From positions 558,001-622,000 of the forward strand of contig NZ_PGLQ01000001.1 of assembly GCF_002802865.1 (NCBI RefSeq): a stretch of 64,000 bases of DNA, read 5' to 3'. Below, in pieces: positions 26,766 through 36,990 of the stretch. Position 1 is the first letter of the stretch. Each line of letters opens with the position of its first letter. A program made the translations under genes and the position numbers. The notes under the pieces were generated by a model. That model did not search any database. It worked only from the letters and a program-made list of their open reading frames with translations, and was not told the origin of the DNA. This stretch comes from Bifidobacterium scaligerum. GTDB taxonomy: Bacteria; Actinomycetota; Actinomycetes; Actinomycetales; Bifidobacteriaceae.

Positions 26766-27521
26766 TTACTCCTCGTCAAGCTGGGCCATGACCTCGTCAG
26801 AAGCAGTCCAGTTGGAGTAGATGTTCTGCACATCGTCCAGATCATCGAGCTTGTCGATAAGGTTCGACACCTTGCGGGCATCCTCAAGGCTCAGCTCCAC
26901 CTCATTCTTCGGCTGCATGACCTGATCGGCGGAATCGTAGTCGAAACCGGCATCCTGCAGGGCTTTGCGCACGGTGAACAGATCGGACGGGCCAGTAATG
27001 ACGGTGAAGACCTCACCATCATCGGTCACATCTTCCGCACCAGCTTCGGCAGCGACTTCAAAGAGCTTATCGAAGTCCACGCCCTCGGACGGCACGACGA
27101 TCTGTCCCTTACGCTCAAAGTTGAAGGACACAGAACCGGAAGTAGCCAAAGATCCATTGCCCTTGGTCAGGGTAGAACGCACTTCGGCGGCAGCGCGGTT
27201 GCGGTTATCAGTCAAACATTCGATGATGAGGCCAACGCCTGCAGGAGCATAGCCCTCGTATACGATGTCCTCGTAGTTGGCAGCGCCATCTTCGGCACCA
27301 GAACCGCGCTTAACGGCGCGGGCAATGTTGTCGGCCGGCATGGAAGCCTTCTTGGCCTTGTAAATGGCATCGTACAGGGACGGGTTGCCATCCGGATCAC
27401 CACCGCCAAGACGGGCGGCGATTTCAATGTTCTTGATGAGCTTGGCGAAGAGCTTGCCGCGCTTGGCGTCGATAGCGGCCTTCTTATGCTTGGTGGTCGC
27501 CCACTTGGAATGACCTGACAT
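26766..27521 (-). CDS. YebC/PmpR family protein
   Basis: A 251-aa protein with the family hallmark [28 protein letters not shown] and [16 protein letters not shown]. The family includes DNA-binding regulators and, as shown for some members, ribosome-associated factors that relieve stalling at proline stretches. The yebC-ruvC-ruvA-ruvB order is widely conserved. A neutral family name is used because the particular role cannot be told from sequence. Length is normal. Confidence 0.95.
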   Translation of the reverse strand: MSGHSKWATTKHKKAAIDAKRGKLFAKLIKNIEIAARLGGGDPDGNPSLYDAIYKAKKASMPADNIARAVKRGSGAEDGAANYEDIVYEGYAPAGVGLIIECLTDNRNRAAAEVRSTLTKGNGSLATSGSVSFNFERKGQIVVPSEGVDFDKLFEVAAEAGAEDVTDDGEVFTVITGPSDLFTVRKALQDAGFDYDSADQVMQPKNEVELSLEDARKVSNLIDKLDDLDDVQNIYSNWTASDEVMAQLDEE

Positions 27522-27660
27522 TAATGCTCCTAGCGATTAGACGGATGATGTCAAACGGAATGATTGTAGGCCTGTAATCAGACATCGCCTGTTCACAGCC
27601 ACGGTCTTCCATTTATTATGCGTTTTTATTGAGACTATCGAAAAATGTTGACTTATGAAA

Positions 27661-28248
27661 CTAAGCCATAGGCAGCTTGAATTGAGGAGCCAGACGTGTG
27701 AACGCCTCGGCATAGGCACGACGCTGATCGGACAACAGAATCGGCATGGTGCGGGTCTGCGCGACGATAGGCATGAAATTCGCGTCTCCGTTCCAACGGG
27801 GCACTACATGCTGGTGCAGATGTGCGGCGACACCGGCCCCAGCTATCTCGCCCTGATTGATGCCGATATTGTATCCGTCCGGATGAGAAACGGTCTCCAT
27901 TACTTTCATGGCAAGAGTTGTGGCTTTCTCGAATTCGAACAGCTCGACATCGTCCAGCTCGGTGATGAATCCGACGTGACGGTAGGGACAAATCATCAAG
28001 TGCCCGACATTGTACGGATATAGATTCATAATGGCGAAAACATGTGTGCCACGCCAAGCGATCAGACCATCCTCATCAGATTTATTGGGTCCTGCGCAGA
28101 ACGGGCATTCCTTAGTCTTTGGCTTCGTGGGACGGTTCTCGTCATTACGCAGCACGTATGTCATACGCTGCGGAGTCCACAAACGTTCAACAGTGTCTTC
28201 CTGAGGCGGGAAATCAGCTGGATTATCGACTCGTATAGCCTCGGTCAT
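27661..28248 (-). CDS. HIT family hydrolase/phosphorylase
   Basis: A 195-aa protein with the histidine triad AHLHQHVVPRW near residue 155. A Cys-x2-Cys (CPFCAGPNK) lies near residue 50. It resembles the mycobacterial Ap4A phosphorylase-type HIT protein that also lies beside thrS. Likely substrates are dinucleoside polyphosphates or nucleotide conjugates. The ATG at 28248 is chosen because AAAGGAG lies about nine bases upstream; the in-frame ATG at 28281 lacks such a site. Confidence 0.88.
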   Translation of the reverse strand: MTEAIRVDNPADFPPQEDTVERLWTPQRMTYVLRNDENRPTKPKTKECPFCAGPNKSDEDGLIAWRGTHVFAIMNLYPYNVGHLMICPYRHVGFITELDDVELFEFEKATTLAMKVMETVSHPDGYNIGINQGEIAGAGVAAHLHQHVVPRWNGDANFMPIVAQTRTMPILLSDQRRAYAEAFTRLAPQFKLPMA

Positions 28249-28306
28249 GAAAGTATTCTCCTTTCCGGAATCGATGCTCATCTTTTGATCAGTTCGATCA
28301 TCAATA

Positions 28307-28350
28307 AACTGAGGGGAGCCAGCAGCAATATGACTGGACTCCCCTCAGTT
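28307..28350 (-). terminator. Terminator after thrS
   Basis: A 12-bp perfect stem AACTGAGGGGAG / CTCCCCTCAGTT, 43 bp after the thrS stop, with TTTATT following on the minus strand. It contains the recurring GGGGAG/CTCCCC core. Confidence 0.85.
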
Positions 28351-28393
28351 CTTCTGTCTCAACGGCTCTCTCAAGAGCCGAACCTGATTATCG

Positions 28394-30427
28394 TCAGGCC
28401 TCGACTGCGGCGTTGAATTCGTCTGCGGAATTCACTTGGACCCGCTTCTTGATCACGGCGAGAATCTGCTCACGAGCCTTATCGACCGGCACGCCGTTGA
28501 GCTGGCTTCCGTCGCGGAAACGGAAACTCACGGCATTGTTATTCATATCCTCCTCGCCGACGATGAGGATGAACGGCACCTTGGACTTAGAAGCATTACG
28601 GATCTTCTTGCCGAAACGGTCGTCGGAGTAATCGATCTCGCAACGGACCATTTCATCCTCAAGCGACTTGACGAAGCCAGCCAGATGCGGAGCGAACTCG
28701 TCCGCCACCGGCACGCCAAGCACCTGCACCGGGGCAAGCCACGCCGGGAACGCACCGGCATAGTGCTCCAGCAGCACGGCGAAGAAGCGCTCGATGGAGC
28801 CGAACAGGGCGCGGTGAATCATCACCGGACGCTGGTGGGTGCCGTCCTTCGCAATGTACTCAAGCTGGAAACGCTCAGGCAGATTGAAATCAAGCTGGAT
28901 GGTCGAGACCTGCCAAGTACGGCCGATGGCATCGCGGGCCTGCACGGAGATCTTCGGACCGTAGAAGGCGGCACCACCCGGATCAGCAACGAGGTCGAGG
29001 TGGGATGCCTCGGCAACCTCACGCAGGGTGTTGGTGGCCTCCTCCCAGATTTCATCGGAACCGACGTACTTATCCGGATCCTTGGTGGAAAGTTCCAGAT
29101 AGAAATCGGACAGGCCGAAGTCGCGCAACACCTTGAGCACGAAGGTCAGGAGGTTGGTCAGCTCATCCTTCATCTGCTCGCGGGTGCAGTAGATGTGGGA
29201 ATCATCCTGAGTCAAACCACGCACGCGGGTCAGACCATGCACTTCGCCGGACTTCTCGTAGCGGTACACGGTACCGAACTCGAAGAGACGCAACGGCAGT
29301 TCACGGTAAGAACGCTGGCGAGACTTGAAGATCAGGTTGTGCATCGGGCAGTTCATCGGCTTGAGGTAGTAGTCAGCACCAGGCTTGGTGATATTACCCT
29401 CGGCGTCCTTCTCCTCATCCAAGTGCATCGGCGGGTACATGCCATCCTTGTACCAGTGCAGGTGGCCAGAGGTCTCGTACAAACCGCCCTTGGTGATGTG
29501 CGGGGTCTGCACGAAGCTGTAGTGGTACTTGCGGTGCATCTCGCGGGAGTAATCCTCCATCGCGTTGATCACCGCAGCACCCTTCGGATGGAATACAGCC
29601 AGACCGGGGCCGATCTCATCCGGGAAGGAGAACAGGTCCATTTCAGCGCCAAGCTTACGATGGTCACGCTTGGCGGCCTCCTCCAAACGAGTCTGGTAGG
29701 CCTTAAGATCTTCCTTGGTGGCCCACGCGGTACCGTAAATGCGCTGCATGGTGGGGTTCTTTTCGGAACCACGCCAGTAGGCGGCGGCGGAGCGCTCGAT
29801 CTTGAAGGCCTTGATGAAGCGGGTGTTCGGCAGGTGCGGTCCGCGGCACAGGTCCTTCCAAACAGTGTTGCCATCGCGGTCCACGTTGTCGTAGAAGCTC
29901 AGTTCCTTCTCAGCGATCTCGGTGGCCGCAGCCGGGTCGAGGTGTGCTTCCTTGTCTTTAATGAGCTCGATCTTGAAAGGCTGGTCGGCCTCTTCGGCCA
30001 GAGCCTCATCCTCGGTCACCACACGGCGGCGGAAGGACTGGGAGGACTTGATGATGTGCTGCATGCGCTTTTCGATCTCCTTGAGATCGTCCGGCGTGAA
30101 GGGCTTATCTACCTGGAAGTCGTAGTAGAAACCGTCCTTGATCACAGGGCCCACGCCCAGCTTGGCGTTCGGATAGATTTCCTGCACGGCCTGCGCCATA
30201 ACGTGCGTAGCCGAGTGACGCATGATCGCGAGGCCGTCCTCGGAGTCGAGGGCGATCGGCATCACGGAGTCGCCGTCGGCAAGCGGCGTGTAGAGGTCAC
30301 GGTTCTCACCGTTGATCTTGACAGCGACGATGTTCTTATCATCAGCAAACAGCTCGACGCCGGTGGTGGTTGCTTCCACCTCCCTCGCTTCGCCGTTGAC
30401 CGTAATGGAGATGGAGCTTAACGCCAT
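28394..30427 (-). CDS. thrS: Threonyl-tRNA synthetase
   Basis: A 677-aa enzyme: N-terminal TGS domain ([16 protein letters not shown]), second additional editing domain with [11 protein letters not shown], class II catalytic core with the zinc-binding NCPMHNLIF and motif 2 [17 protein letters not shown], and a C-terminal anticodon-binding domain. The ATG at 30427 follows AAAGGA; the longer frame to 30487 is not supported. It charges tRNA-Thr. No T-box leader was recognised in the 150 bp upstream. Confidence 0.98.
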   Translation of the reverse strand: MALSSISITVNGEAREVEATTTGVELFADDKNIVAVKINGENRDLYTPLADGDSVMPIALDSEDGLAIMRHSATHVMAQAVQEIYPNAKLGVGPVIKDGFYYDFQVDKPFTPDDLKEIEKRMQHIIKSSQSFRRRVVTEDEALAEEADQPFKIELIKDKEAHLDPAAATEIAEKELSFYDNVDRDGNTVWKDLCRGPHLPNTRFIKAFKIERSAAAYWRGSEKNPTMQRIYGTAWATKEDLKAYQTRLEEAAKRDHRKLGAEMDLFSFPDEIGPGLAVFHPKGAAVINAMEDYSREMHRKYHYSFVQTPHITKGGLYETSGHLHWYKDGMYPPMHLDEEKDAEGNITKPGADYYLKPMNCPMHNLIFKSRQRSYRELPLRLFEFGTVYRYEKSGEVHGLTRVRGLTQDDSHIYCTREQMKDELTNLLTFVLKVLRDFGLSDFYLELSTKDPDKYVGSDEIWEEATNTLREVAEASHLDLVADPGGAAFYGPKISVQARDAIGRTWQVSTIQLDFNLPERFQLEYIAKDGTHQRPVMIHRALFGSIERFFAVLLEHYAGAFPAWLAPVQVLGVPVADEFAPHLAGFVKSLEDEMVRCEIDYSDDRFGKKIRNASKSKVPFILIVGEEDMNNNAVSFRFRDGSQLNGVPVDKAREQILAVIKKRVQVNSADEFNAAVEA

Positions 30428-30545
30428 GATATGTCCTTTGCTATCGGGGTCCGCGTTACTAATGTGCAGGCCTGGACTGGTAATCAACAGTGGACACGAT
30501 AGGCACTGCGTCAGACAAACGCATGGGCGAATCGCAACAATACAG

Positions 30546-30566
30546 AAAAACCTCGCCGAAGCGAGG
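30546..30566 (-). terminator. Terminator of tRNA cluster
   Basis: Stem CCTCGC / GCGAGG with a TTCG tetraloop on the minus strand followed directly by TTTTT: a textbook Rho-independent terminator, 10 bp past the last tRNA. Confidence 0.9.
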
Positions 30567-30576
30567 TCTCAAGTGG

Positions 30577-30649
30577 AGCGGACAACGGGACTCGAACCCG
30601 CGGTCTCAACCTTGGCAAGGTTGCGCTTTACCAACTAAGCTATGTCCGC
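30577..30649 (-). tRNA. tRNA-Gly(GCC), copy 1
   Basis: Acceptor stem GCGGACA, anticodon arm CAACC-TTGCCAA-GGTTG with anticodon GCC, T-loop GGTTCGAGTC. Identical in its visible body to the copy at 31009. Confidence 0.95.
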
Positions 30650-30680
30650 AAAGGATTCCGCCGTGAGAAGCGGATCCCAG

Positions 30681-30753
30681 TGGGCGATGTAGGAATCGAA
30701 CCTACGACCCCTTCGGTGTGAACGAAGTGCGCTAGCCGCTGCGCCAATCGCCC
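30681..30753 (-). tRNA. tRNA-Val(CAC)
   Basis: Acceptor stem GGGCGAT, anticodon stem CTTCG/CGAAG with loop TTCACAC, anticodon CAC. Confidence 0.94.
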
Positions 30754-30799
30754 GATGAAATCGGTATTCAGTTATATGCAACGAGACTTTCATCTCTTG

Positions 30800-30871
30800 T
30801 GGGCGATACAAGATTCGAACTTGTGACCCCTTCCGTGTCAGGGAAGTGCGCTACCTCTGCGCCAACCGCCC
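30800..30871 (-). tRNA. tRNA-Val(GAC)
   Basis: Acceptor stem GGGCGGT (one G-U pair), anticodon stem CTTCC/GGAAG with loop CTGACAC, anticodon GAC. Confidence 0.94.
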
Positions 30872-30910
30872 GGTCCTAGTCAATACATTGATTCGCATCA
30901 ACGTCCTGAG

Positions 30911-30981
30911 AGGTGGGTACGAGAGTCGAACTCGTCTATACGGCTTTGCAGGCCGCTGCCTAACCGCTTGGCTAACCCACC
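30911..30981 (-). tRNA. tRNA-Cys(GCA)
   Basis: Acceptor stem GGTGGGT, anticodon loop CTGCAAA, anticodon GCA, T-loop AGTTCGACTC. Confidence 0.94.
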
Positions 30982-31008
30982 GTAAGGTCTGTCAACTCAA
31001 GGACCTAG

Positions 31009-31081
31009 AGCGGACAACGGGACTCGAACCCGCGGTCTCAACCTTGGCAAGGTTGCGCTTTACCAACTAAGCTATGTCCGC
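31009..31081 (-). tRNA. tRNA-Gly(GCC), copy 2
   Basis: Same sequence as the tRNA at 30577-30649, including flanking AGCGGACA; the first gene of the minus-strand cluster. Confidence 0.95.
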
Positions 31082-31204
31082 ATGTACCCAGCTTGGTTAT
31101 CCTCGCCGAAGCACGAGTGATTACTATACTCGTCGATCCGCGATTCGTCTAATCCGGCGTGTCGCGATTATTCTACATGCCCCGCTCCGTCATTTTTCTA
31201 TGCC

Positions 31205-31243
31205 ATCTTCAGCTTACGCTCGCTGATGGCTAAAGCTGAAGAT
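31205..31243. promoter_or_regulatory. Inverted repeat upstream of PAC2 gene
   Basis: Perfect 11-bp arms ATCTTCAGCTT / AAGCTGAAGAT with a 17-base loop, about 30-70 bp before the PAC2 start. It may be an operator or leader hairpin; it has no T-run in either direction. Confidence 0.45.
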
Positions 31244-31275
31244 GTGACCGCTTGCGGCACGATACCCTAGGAGCT

Positions 31276-32112
31276 ATGAGTGAAGAGTCGAATATGACGC
31301 AGCCGGTGATGATCGCCGCATTTGACGGATGGAATGATGCCTGTCAGGCGGCTACGAATGTCATCCGACATCTGGTGGGACATTATGAGTCTCGTGAGAT
31401 TGGACATATCGATTGCGATGGTTTCTATGACTATCAAGTAGCCCGACCGATGCTGTGTCATGTATCCGGAAGAGCAAATCTCGTCTGGCCGCAAACCACG
31501 TTTTACGACATCACATTGGATGCTGGACGTCACCTGTACGCGCAGATAGCCCCTGAACCTAATTACCATTGGAAGGAATATTGTTCCCAAAGCTTACGTA
31601 TCGCCGAAGAACTTGATGTGACGAAGGTGATTACCTTGGGATCCATGTTCTCCGATTGTCCACATACTCGTCCGTTGCCAATCGCTGTAAGTGATGGCGA
31701 ATGCCAGTGCGAATGTGATCGCGAGTACAACGGACCCGTGGGAATTCCCACCATTTTAGACTGGTCAGCGGCCGACGCAGGATTCGAGCATACGTCTATG
31801 TGGGTATCCATTCCGCAATATCTCGGTAGCGACGATTGCGCAGCAGGAACAATACGTTTATTAGACGCGTTGGGAAAACACATCGGATATACGTTTGACG
31901 TGTCCGCTCTGAAGCGGAGATCGGAGCAATGGAAAACTCAAGCATCCGCGCTGGTACGATGCAACGATCAGTTACGTGAATATGTGGAGCATTTGGAACG
32001 CGAGTACGATCTCAAACAGCGAGCGGAAGAAGAAGCAGGATTGGGGACGCCGCAATGTGAGCAGCTAGTCCGTGAGACCGAGGCATTTTTACGGCAAATG
32101 GGCGGCGAGTGA
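31276..32112 (+). CDS. PAC2 family protein
   Basis: A 278-aa protein of the PAC2 (proteasome-assembly-chaperone-like) family common in actinobacteria, with MIAAFDGWNDACQAA, a GSMFSDCPHTRP segment and PTILDWSAADAGFE. The C-terminal 60 residues form a helical, charged tail ending in Glu-rich sequence. Bifidobacteria may have proteasome-related factors, but the bacterial function is unknown. AGGAG is only two bases from this ATG; the in-frame ATG at 31294 with GAAGAG at a better distance is an alternative. It stands alone, convergent with uppP. Confidence 0.8.
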   Translation: MSEESNMTQPVMIAAFDGWNDACQAATNVIRHLVGHYESREIGHIDCDGFYDYQVARPMLCHVSGRANLVWPQTTFYDITLDAGRHLYAQIAPEPNYHWKEYCSQSLRIAEELDVTKVITLGSMFSDCPHTRPLPIAVSDGECQCECDREYNGPVGIPTILDWSAADAGFEHTSMWVSIPQYLGSDDCAAGTIRLLDALGKHIGYTFDVSALKRRSEQWKTQASALVRCNDQLREYVEHLEREYDLKQRAEEEAGLGTPQCEQLVRETEAFLRQMGGE

Positions 32113-32206
32113 TCTGATCCGCATTCCGAGGTCATCGGATCACAAAACGACCCGATTGTCACCACCTGTCTTCCTTGGATATGAATCAGACTCTTTCCAT
32201 AAAACA

Positions 32207-32246
32207 ATGAGGCGCGCCTCCCTTTCCTTATGGAGACACGCCTCAT
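32207..32246. terminator. Bidirectional terminator, PAC2 gene and uppP
   Basis: Stem ATGAGGCGCGCCTCC / GGAGACACGCCTCAT (two mismatches) between two convergent genes. Confidence 0.8.
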
Positions 32247-32269
32247 GCGTATGCGCCGATAAATTCCTT

Positions 32270-33184
32270 TTATGCAGCGGCCACGGACGGATCAATAGCG
32301 GGCAGTACTCCGGCAATAAGCAGCAGAGCCACCACCACAGCCAATCCGATTCGATAAATGGCGAAAGCCTTGTAGGAGAATGTAGAGACGAATTTCAGGA
32401 ATCCGATGATGACCACATATCCTACAAAGAAAGCCACGAAAGTCGCCGCAATCGTAGGAATCCAGCCAGGAAAGGCGCCAATCGCAGTACATGCAGCGGC
32501 ATCCCCAGCCGAGCACGCATTGACATCCTTCACAGCAGACACGGACTCCAGTATTCCGGCGCCGAAAACCGCAGGAATGGCCATGAGGAAGCTGACACGC
32601 ACAGCGGCTTCACGGGTATATCCCATTGCTCGGCCGAAAGTGATTGTGCCGCCGGAACGGGATACACCAGGAATGAGCGCCAGCATCTGACCGACGCCAA
32701 AGAACAGGGCGTCCTTCCATGTCATCTGGTTCATGGTTTTCACCTGCTTGGCACGCGCATCAAAAACCCATAGAAGTATGCCGAACACGATCAATACGCT
32801 TACCGTAATCCACAGGTTTCTCAGTGTCGTCTCAATAGCATCCTTGAACAACAGACCGGCGATGAGAATCGGCATGGTACCGATGATGATGAACCAGCCC
32901 ATCTGCGTATCCGGGTTGTGCGCACCCAGTCGGCTTTTCAGGTCCTTGCCTTCTTTGCCAAATAGGGAACCGAACCAAGAGCCGAGAATACGAATAATGT
33001 CACGACGGTAATAGAGAATCACAGCAAGCTCGGTGCCCAACTGAATGATAGCCGTGAACGCGGCACCCGGATCCTTACCGATCATCAAGTCGCCGATAAT
33101 GCGAATATGAGCGCTGGATGAAACAGGCAGATATTCGGTAAGCGCCTGGACCAACCCCATGAACAACGCCTGGAAGAAATTCAT
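32270..33184 (-). CDS. uppP: Undecaprenyl-diphosphatase
   Basis: A 304-aa integral membrane protein with eight or so helices and the two family motifs: LVQALTEYLPVSSSAH (about residues 12-27, containing the catalytic Glu) and PGVSRSGGTI (about 170-180, catalytic Arg). It removes a phosphate from undecaprenyl diphosphate to recycle the lipid carrier for cell-wall synthesis and gives bacitracin tolerance. An acidic Cys-containing loop (DVNACSAGDAAACTA) is unusual and probably extracytoplasmic. Confidence 0.95.
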   Translation of the reverse strand: MNFFQALFMGLVQALTEYLPVSSSAHIRIIGDLMIGKDPGAAFTAIIQLGTELAVILYYRRDIIRILGSWFGSLFGKEGKDLKSRLGAHNPDTQMGWFIIIGTMPILIAGLLFKDAIETTLRNLWITVSVLIVFGILLWVFDARAKQVKTMNQMTWKDALFFGVGQMLALIPGVSRSGGTITFGRAMGYTREAAVRVSFLMAIPAVFGAGILESVSAVKDVNACSAGDAAACTAIGAFPGWIPTIAATFVAFFVGYVVIIGFLKFVSTFSYKAFAIYRIGLAVVVALLLIAGVLPAIDPSVAAA

Positions 33185-33329
33185 AACCCCTCGCGTTTTT
33201 CCTTATAGATATATGTGTTTTATAACGATGAACACCCTACCCACAGGGGTGTAAAAAACACTAAGCTTTACAGGCATATATGATCCCTACAATGAAACCG
33301 GCAATGGTTCGAATAAGGATGGAGCGACT

Positions 33330-34121
33330 ATGGCTATTTATCGCAAAAGCAGGGCGTTCGCCCCGCAGGGATTCTTCGAATGCGAAGGTCGCGGCCTGCA
33401 GTGGCTTGGACAAGCTCATGAACAAGGCGGCCCACGTGTGGTTCAGGTATATGACTGGGGCAAAGATCATCTGAATATCGAACGAGTGAACGCATCCTCC
33501 CCTACGCCACAAGCCGCTTATGATTTTGGCGCGGCTTTGGCCCATATGCATGATGCCGGCGCCGATTACTTTGGCTCCGCACCAGCCGGCTATAACGGCA
33601 CCTGCTATTTCGGACCGCTACAGGATCCGGTGAAAATGGATACCGGTACTTGGACCGATCCTATTTCTTATTTTGCTGATGGACGGTTGCGCCCGATGGT
33701 TGAACTTGGTGTCCGACGCGGAGAACTCGACCAACGAGACATCGAATTGACTGAACGGGTCATCGAAGCTCTACCGGACATTATGGGACGTGCGGCAGAT
33801 GACAAGCCGGCGCGTATCCACGGTGATCTGTGGAGCGGCAATGTGATGTGGACCGCTGATAGCGGACATACTGAAGCCGTACTCATTGATCCGGCGGCTC
33901 ATGGAGGTCATCGAGAAGAGGATCTGGCTATGCTGCACCTGTTCGGGATGAGCTACTTGACGCAGATTATCGATGGGTATCAATCCACGCATCCGCTAAA
34001 AGCCGGATGGCAGGATCGCATCACTCTTTGGCAGCTCTACCCCATTGCCGGACATTGCGTGTTCTTCGGCGGTGGATATGTGAACGAATATCGTTCCATG
34101 TGCCGCTCGTTGCTGAAATAA
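33330..34121 (+). CDS. Fructosamine kinase/phosphotransferase family protein
   Basis: A 263-aa protein-kinase-fold phosphotransferase with the catalytic segment RIHGDLWSGNVMW near residue 165 and LIDPAAHGGHREEDLAM, which identifies the fructosamine-kinase/ketosamine-3-kinase family. Such enzymes phosphorylate glycated amines or related sugars so that they are released. The N-terminal lobe is short. GGATGGAG precedes the ATG at 33330. It is followed by a strong convergent terminator shared with dnaJ2. The real substrate is not known. Confidence 0.85.
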   Translation: MAIYRKSRAFAPQGFFECEGRGLQWLGQAHEQGGPRVVQVYDWGKDHLNIERVNASSPTPQAAYDFGAALAHMHDAGADYFGSAPAGYNGTCYFGPLQDPVKMDTGTWTDPISYFADGRLRPMVELGVRRGELDQRDIELTERVIEALPDIMGRAADDKPARIHGDLWSGNVMWTADSGHTEAVLIDPAAHGGHREEDLAMLHLFGMSYLTQIIDGYQSTHPLKAGWQDRITLWQLYPIAGHCVFFGGGYVNEYRSMCRSLLK

Positions 34122-34143
34122 TAAGCAGTCATCAGATGGACAA

Positions 34144-34189
34144 AAATGGCTGTGGTCTTACTACAGAAAAGTAAGGACCACAGCCATTT
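34144..34189. terminator. Bidirectional terminator, kinase gene and dnaJ2
   Basis: Stem of about 18 bp, AAATGGCTGTGGTC... / ...GACCACAGCCATTT, one bulged base; A- and T-rich at the outer ends. Confidence 0.9.
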
Positions 34190-34200
34190 CCAATCCTCGC

Positions 34201-35346
34201 TCAGCTCAGCGCGTCCTTCAACTTGCTGAAGAAACCACCCTTCTTTTGACCTGTCTGCGGACGTGAAGCTTGCGCCACATGGCCGGCATCGGCGTCATGC
34301 AGAGTGGAGAATCGTTCGATGAGATCACGTTCTTCATCATCCAGCTTGGTAGGGATCAGCACGTTCACATGAGCCACGATATCGCCGCGTTCATCGCTGT
34401 TGCGCAGATTGGTAACACCCAAGCCCTTCAGCGTGACGGTATCCTCCGGCTGACATCCCGCTGGAATACTCACCGTCTGCTTGCCGTCGAATGTTTCGAT
34501 GGTAAGGTCATGCCCAAGCACGGCCCAGCTCATCGGCACCTGAATCCAGCAATGCAGGTCATCGCCATCTCGGGTGAACTGCTTATCTGATTTGATACGA
34601 ATGTCAATATAGAGATCGCCGGCGGCACCACCGCCTTCACCTACTTCTCCTTGAGAGGCGAGCCTCAAACGCGCATTGTCGTTAATGCCAGCGGGAACAT
34701 TGACGCCAACGTTCCGCGTGGTGCGCACGCGGCCGTGTCCCATACAACTGGGGCACGGATTCGAGATAATGGTGCCATGCCCCTCGCAACGTTCGCACGG
34801 CGCTGAGGTCATCATCTGACCGAGCATAGTGCGAACCACCTTCTGCATGAATCCTTGACCATGGCAATCCGGGCAAGTAATGGGCTGCGCGCCGCCCTGA
34901 GCACCGGAACCACCACATTCCTGACACAGGGAGAACGTATTGATCTTCACATGTGCCGTGCCGCCGAATACCGCCGTCTTCAAATCGATGGTGGCTGAAG
35001 CCAAGGCATCTCGTCCTGGCTGAGTCCGTGGTACCGGTCCTTGCGATCCCGCTCCGAATGCAGAGCCAAAGAATGTGGAGAACACATCTCCCATATCACC
35101 GAATCCGCCGGAGAACCCTCCAGCTCCCGCATTGGGATTGTTCGGGTCCACACCCGAATCATACATACGGCGCTTATCCGGATTGGAGAGCACCTCGTAG
35201 GCGTTGTTCACTTCCTTGAACTTATCCTCGAACTCCGGACCGGCAATATCGGGGTGGTATTTGCGGCTGAGCTTGCGGTACGCCTTCTTGATCTCATCGT
35301 CGCTTGCGTTACGGTCTACGCCCAGCGTCTCGTAATAATCTGCCAC
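34201..35346 (-). CDS. dnaJ: Molecular chaperone DnaJ (second copy type)
   Basis: A 381-aa type I DnaJ. The J domain includes the HPD motif in KYHPD (about residue 32). A short Gly-rich region follows, then four Cys-x2-Cys-x-Gly zinc motifs ([32 protein letters not shown]) and the two substrate-binding beta domains. It starts with GTG after AAAGGA. It stimulates DnaK and binds unfolded proteins. The hrcA-dnaJ pair away from dnaK-grpE is the actinobacterial arrangement known as dnaJ2. Expected to be under HrcA control with hrcA. Confidence 0.96.
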   Translation of the reverse strand: MADYYETLGVDRNASDDEIKKAYRKLSRKYHPDIAGPEFEDKFKEVNNAYEVLSNPDKRRMYDSGVDPNNPNAGAGGFSGGFGDMGDVFSTFFGSAFGAGSQGPVPRTQPGRDALASATIDLKTAVFGGTAHVKINTFSLCQECGGSGAQGGAQPITCPDCHGQGFMQKVVRTMLGQMMTSAPCERCEGHGTIISNPCPSCMGHGRVRTTRNVGVNVPAGINDNARLRLASQGEVGEGGGAAGDLYIDIRIKSDKQFTRDGDDLHCWIQVPMSWAVLGHDLTIETFDGKQTVSIPAGCQPEDTVTLKGLGVTNLRNSDERGDIVAHVNVLIPTKLDDEERDLIERFSTLHDADAGHVAQASRPQTGQKKGGFFSKLKDALS

Positions 35347-35494
35347 TTGGTTCTATTCCTTTGTGTTCATTTGGTCCGGAGTTATTCTGCCACAGCCCAC
35401 AGTCAGCAGATGGCTCGAATACATGTCGGAGGGTCGATTCGATGGATTACTGATTGTTCATTGCTTCGCCCGCATCCCGTGCATATGTACGACG

Positions 35495-36604
35495 TCAATC
35501 CTGTGCGCCACCTTCGCTGATGAAATCCGTCAGATATCGCGCAACAGCCCTAACCGCTGCCATGGTCGTCGCATAGTCCATATGTGTAGGCCCGATAGAA
35601 CCCACAAATGCAACGGGCTCAGTACGTGATTCAACCTGTTCTTCTGCGAAGCCCGACCGATCCTGTTGCGGCTTTCCGTCGGTCGTCACCACTCCTCCGC
35701 GCCCATACCCGCCGCTGACCACTGAAGCGTGCAGGAGCTGTGGGCTGTGGCTCTCCGATCCAATGGAAACACCCACGCCTGAAGGTGTTGTTTCTTCGCT
35801 GAGATTGCTCATCAGTTTCATGAGCACCACTTGTTCTTCCAACGCATCGAACAACGGCGCGAGATCAGTCCATGAACGAGAATGAGCCAGATTCGACGTG
35901 CCGGACATATACAACTCACTGGCACGCTCATCGAGTGCCATCGACTCGAAAGCACTCGCAAGATCGTCAGCTACGGAATGGACGGAATCGTAGCCCACCG
36001 ATGCACCGATGACTCGCACCAAGTCGGCAGCTGCGGAAAAAGACAGTCCATGGCATTGATTGTTAACCGCTGCACTCAGGTGCGCGATATCCTCTGTGGA
36101 AGGCATAACGGACACGGTCAATCCATGTTGAGCTACACGCCCGGTATCAGTGATTACCACAGCCAATAACGTAGACATGGATACAGGGACCATCTCCACG
36201 TGTCTAAGCGTTGCTTTAGCTAATGATGGGGACGCTACTACGGCTACCTGCCCCGTGATTTCCGAGAGCAGTCTTGCCGCACGTTGTAAGGCATCCTTAA
36301 GACTGACGGAGCCGGCCAAAAATTCTCGGATACCTCTCCGCTGCGCCTCACTCAACGGCACCACCGTAGCTAGGCGGTCCACGAAATATCGGTAGCCCTT
36401 TTCCGTGGGCACACGTCCAGCAGAGGTATGCGGTTGGATAAGGTAGCCTTCATCCTCCAAAGCCGCCATATCATTGCGGACCGTCGCCGAGCTGACACCC
36501 AAATCGTGTTCACGGGTCAACGCAGTGGAGCCAACCGGTTCCTGAGAACGGATGTAATCCTCCACCACGGCGCGCAGCACCAGCATGCGCCTTGATTGCG
36601 TCAT
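35495..36604 (-). CDS. hrcA: Heat-inducible transcription repressor HrcA
   Basis: A 369-aa protein: N-terminal winged helix (MLVLRAVVEDYIRSQEPVGST, VSSATVRNDMAALE) and the HrcA GAF-like and dimerisation regions. It binds CIRCE elements and is kept active by GroEL. A Ser/Gly-rich loop near residues 275-325 is longer than in many HrcA proteins. AAGGAGG lies before the ATG. A perfect CIRCE lies 175 bp upstream, so it represses its own operon. dnaJ2 follows after 148 bp. Confidence 0.97.
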   Translation of the reverse strand: MTQSRRMLVLRAVVEDYIRSQEPVGSTALTREHDLGVSSATVRNDMAALEDEGYLIQPHTSAGRVPTEKGYRYFVDRLATVVPLSEAQRRGIREFLAGSVSLKDALQRAARLLSEITGQVAVVASPSLAKATLRHVEMVPVSMSTLLAVVITDTGRVAQHGLTVSVMPSTEDIAHLSAAVNNQCHGLSFSAAADLVRVIGASVGYDSVHSVADDLASAFESMALDERASELYMSGTSNLAHSRSWTDLAPLFDALEEQVVLMKLMSNLSEETTPSGVGVSIGSESHSPQLLHASVVSGGYGRGGVVTTDGKPQQDRSGFAEEQVESRTEPVAFVGSIGPTHMDYATTMAAVRAVARYLTDFISEGGAQD

Positions 36605-36990
36605 GCGCGCCTCCTTTGTAGATATGGATATATGGGCCTATTGTTCATGCGAAGTATGTTCCGTGTTCACTCTGCCCACCCTTCGGCGACACGCTGGACA
36701 TGCAGTATTACTGCATTCGGTGTGTCTTTGTACGCTAGACGCTTTACGAAGCTCGCCAATGGCCTAATGAGTATTGTATTAGCACTCATTGGATTCGAGT
36801 GCTAACACGTTCATCGACGGCGAATGAATGTTAATTGTGAACGCTAACAGCACACAACTTACCAAAACACGCCAAATATGCACCACAAACGTCTTCTTCC
36901 GACGTTAACATGGGAAACGCAATGTGAGGGCGTCGTGCGCCCGGCACAAGCCGGATACGCGGCCCGACCAATTGGAAGGAAAGTAAATCC
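36605..36990. promoter_or_regulatory. Divergent promoter region, hrcA-dnaJ2 and tkt, with perfect CIRCE at 36779-36805
   Basis: The 386-bp gap holds TTAGCACTC-N9-GAGTGCTAA at 36779-36805, an exact CIRCE operator. It serves the minus-strand hrcA-dnaJ2 unit by family knowledge. It also lies 186 bp before tkt. A long hrcA leader of about 170 bases follows. No other element was identified. Confidence 0.95.

Noticed and set aside
28436..30421. 661-codon open frame antisense to thrS
   Set aside because: Same cause; thrS on the other strand has full domain support.
30577..31081. tRNA cluster as an attachment site
   Set aside because: No foreign genes or broken tRNA copies flank it; the duplicate tRNA-Gly is a complete gene.
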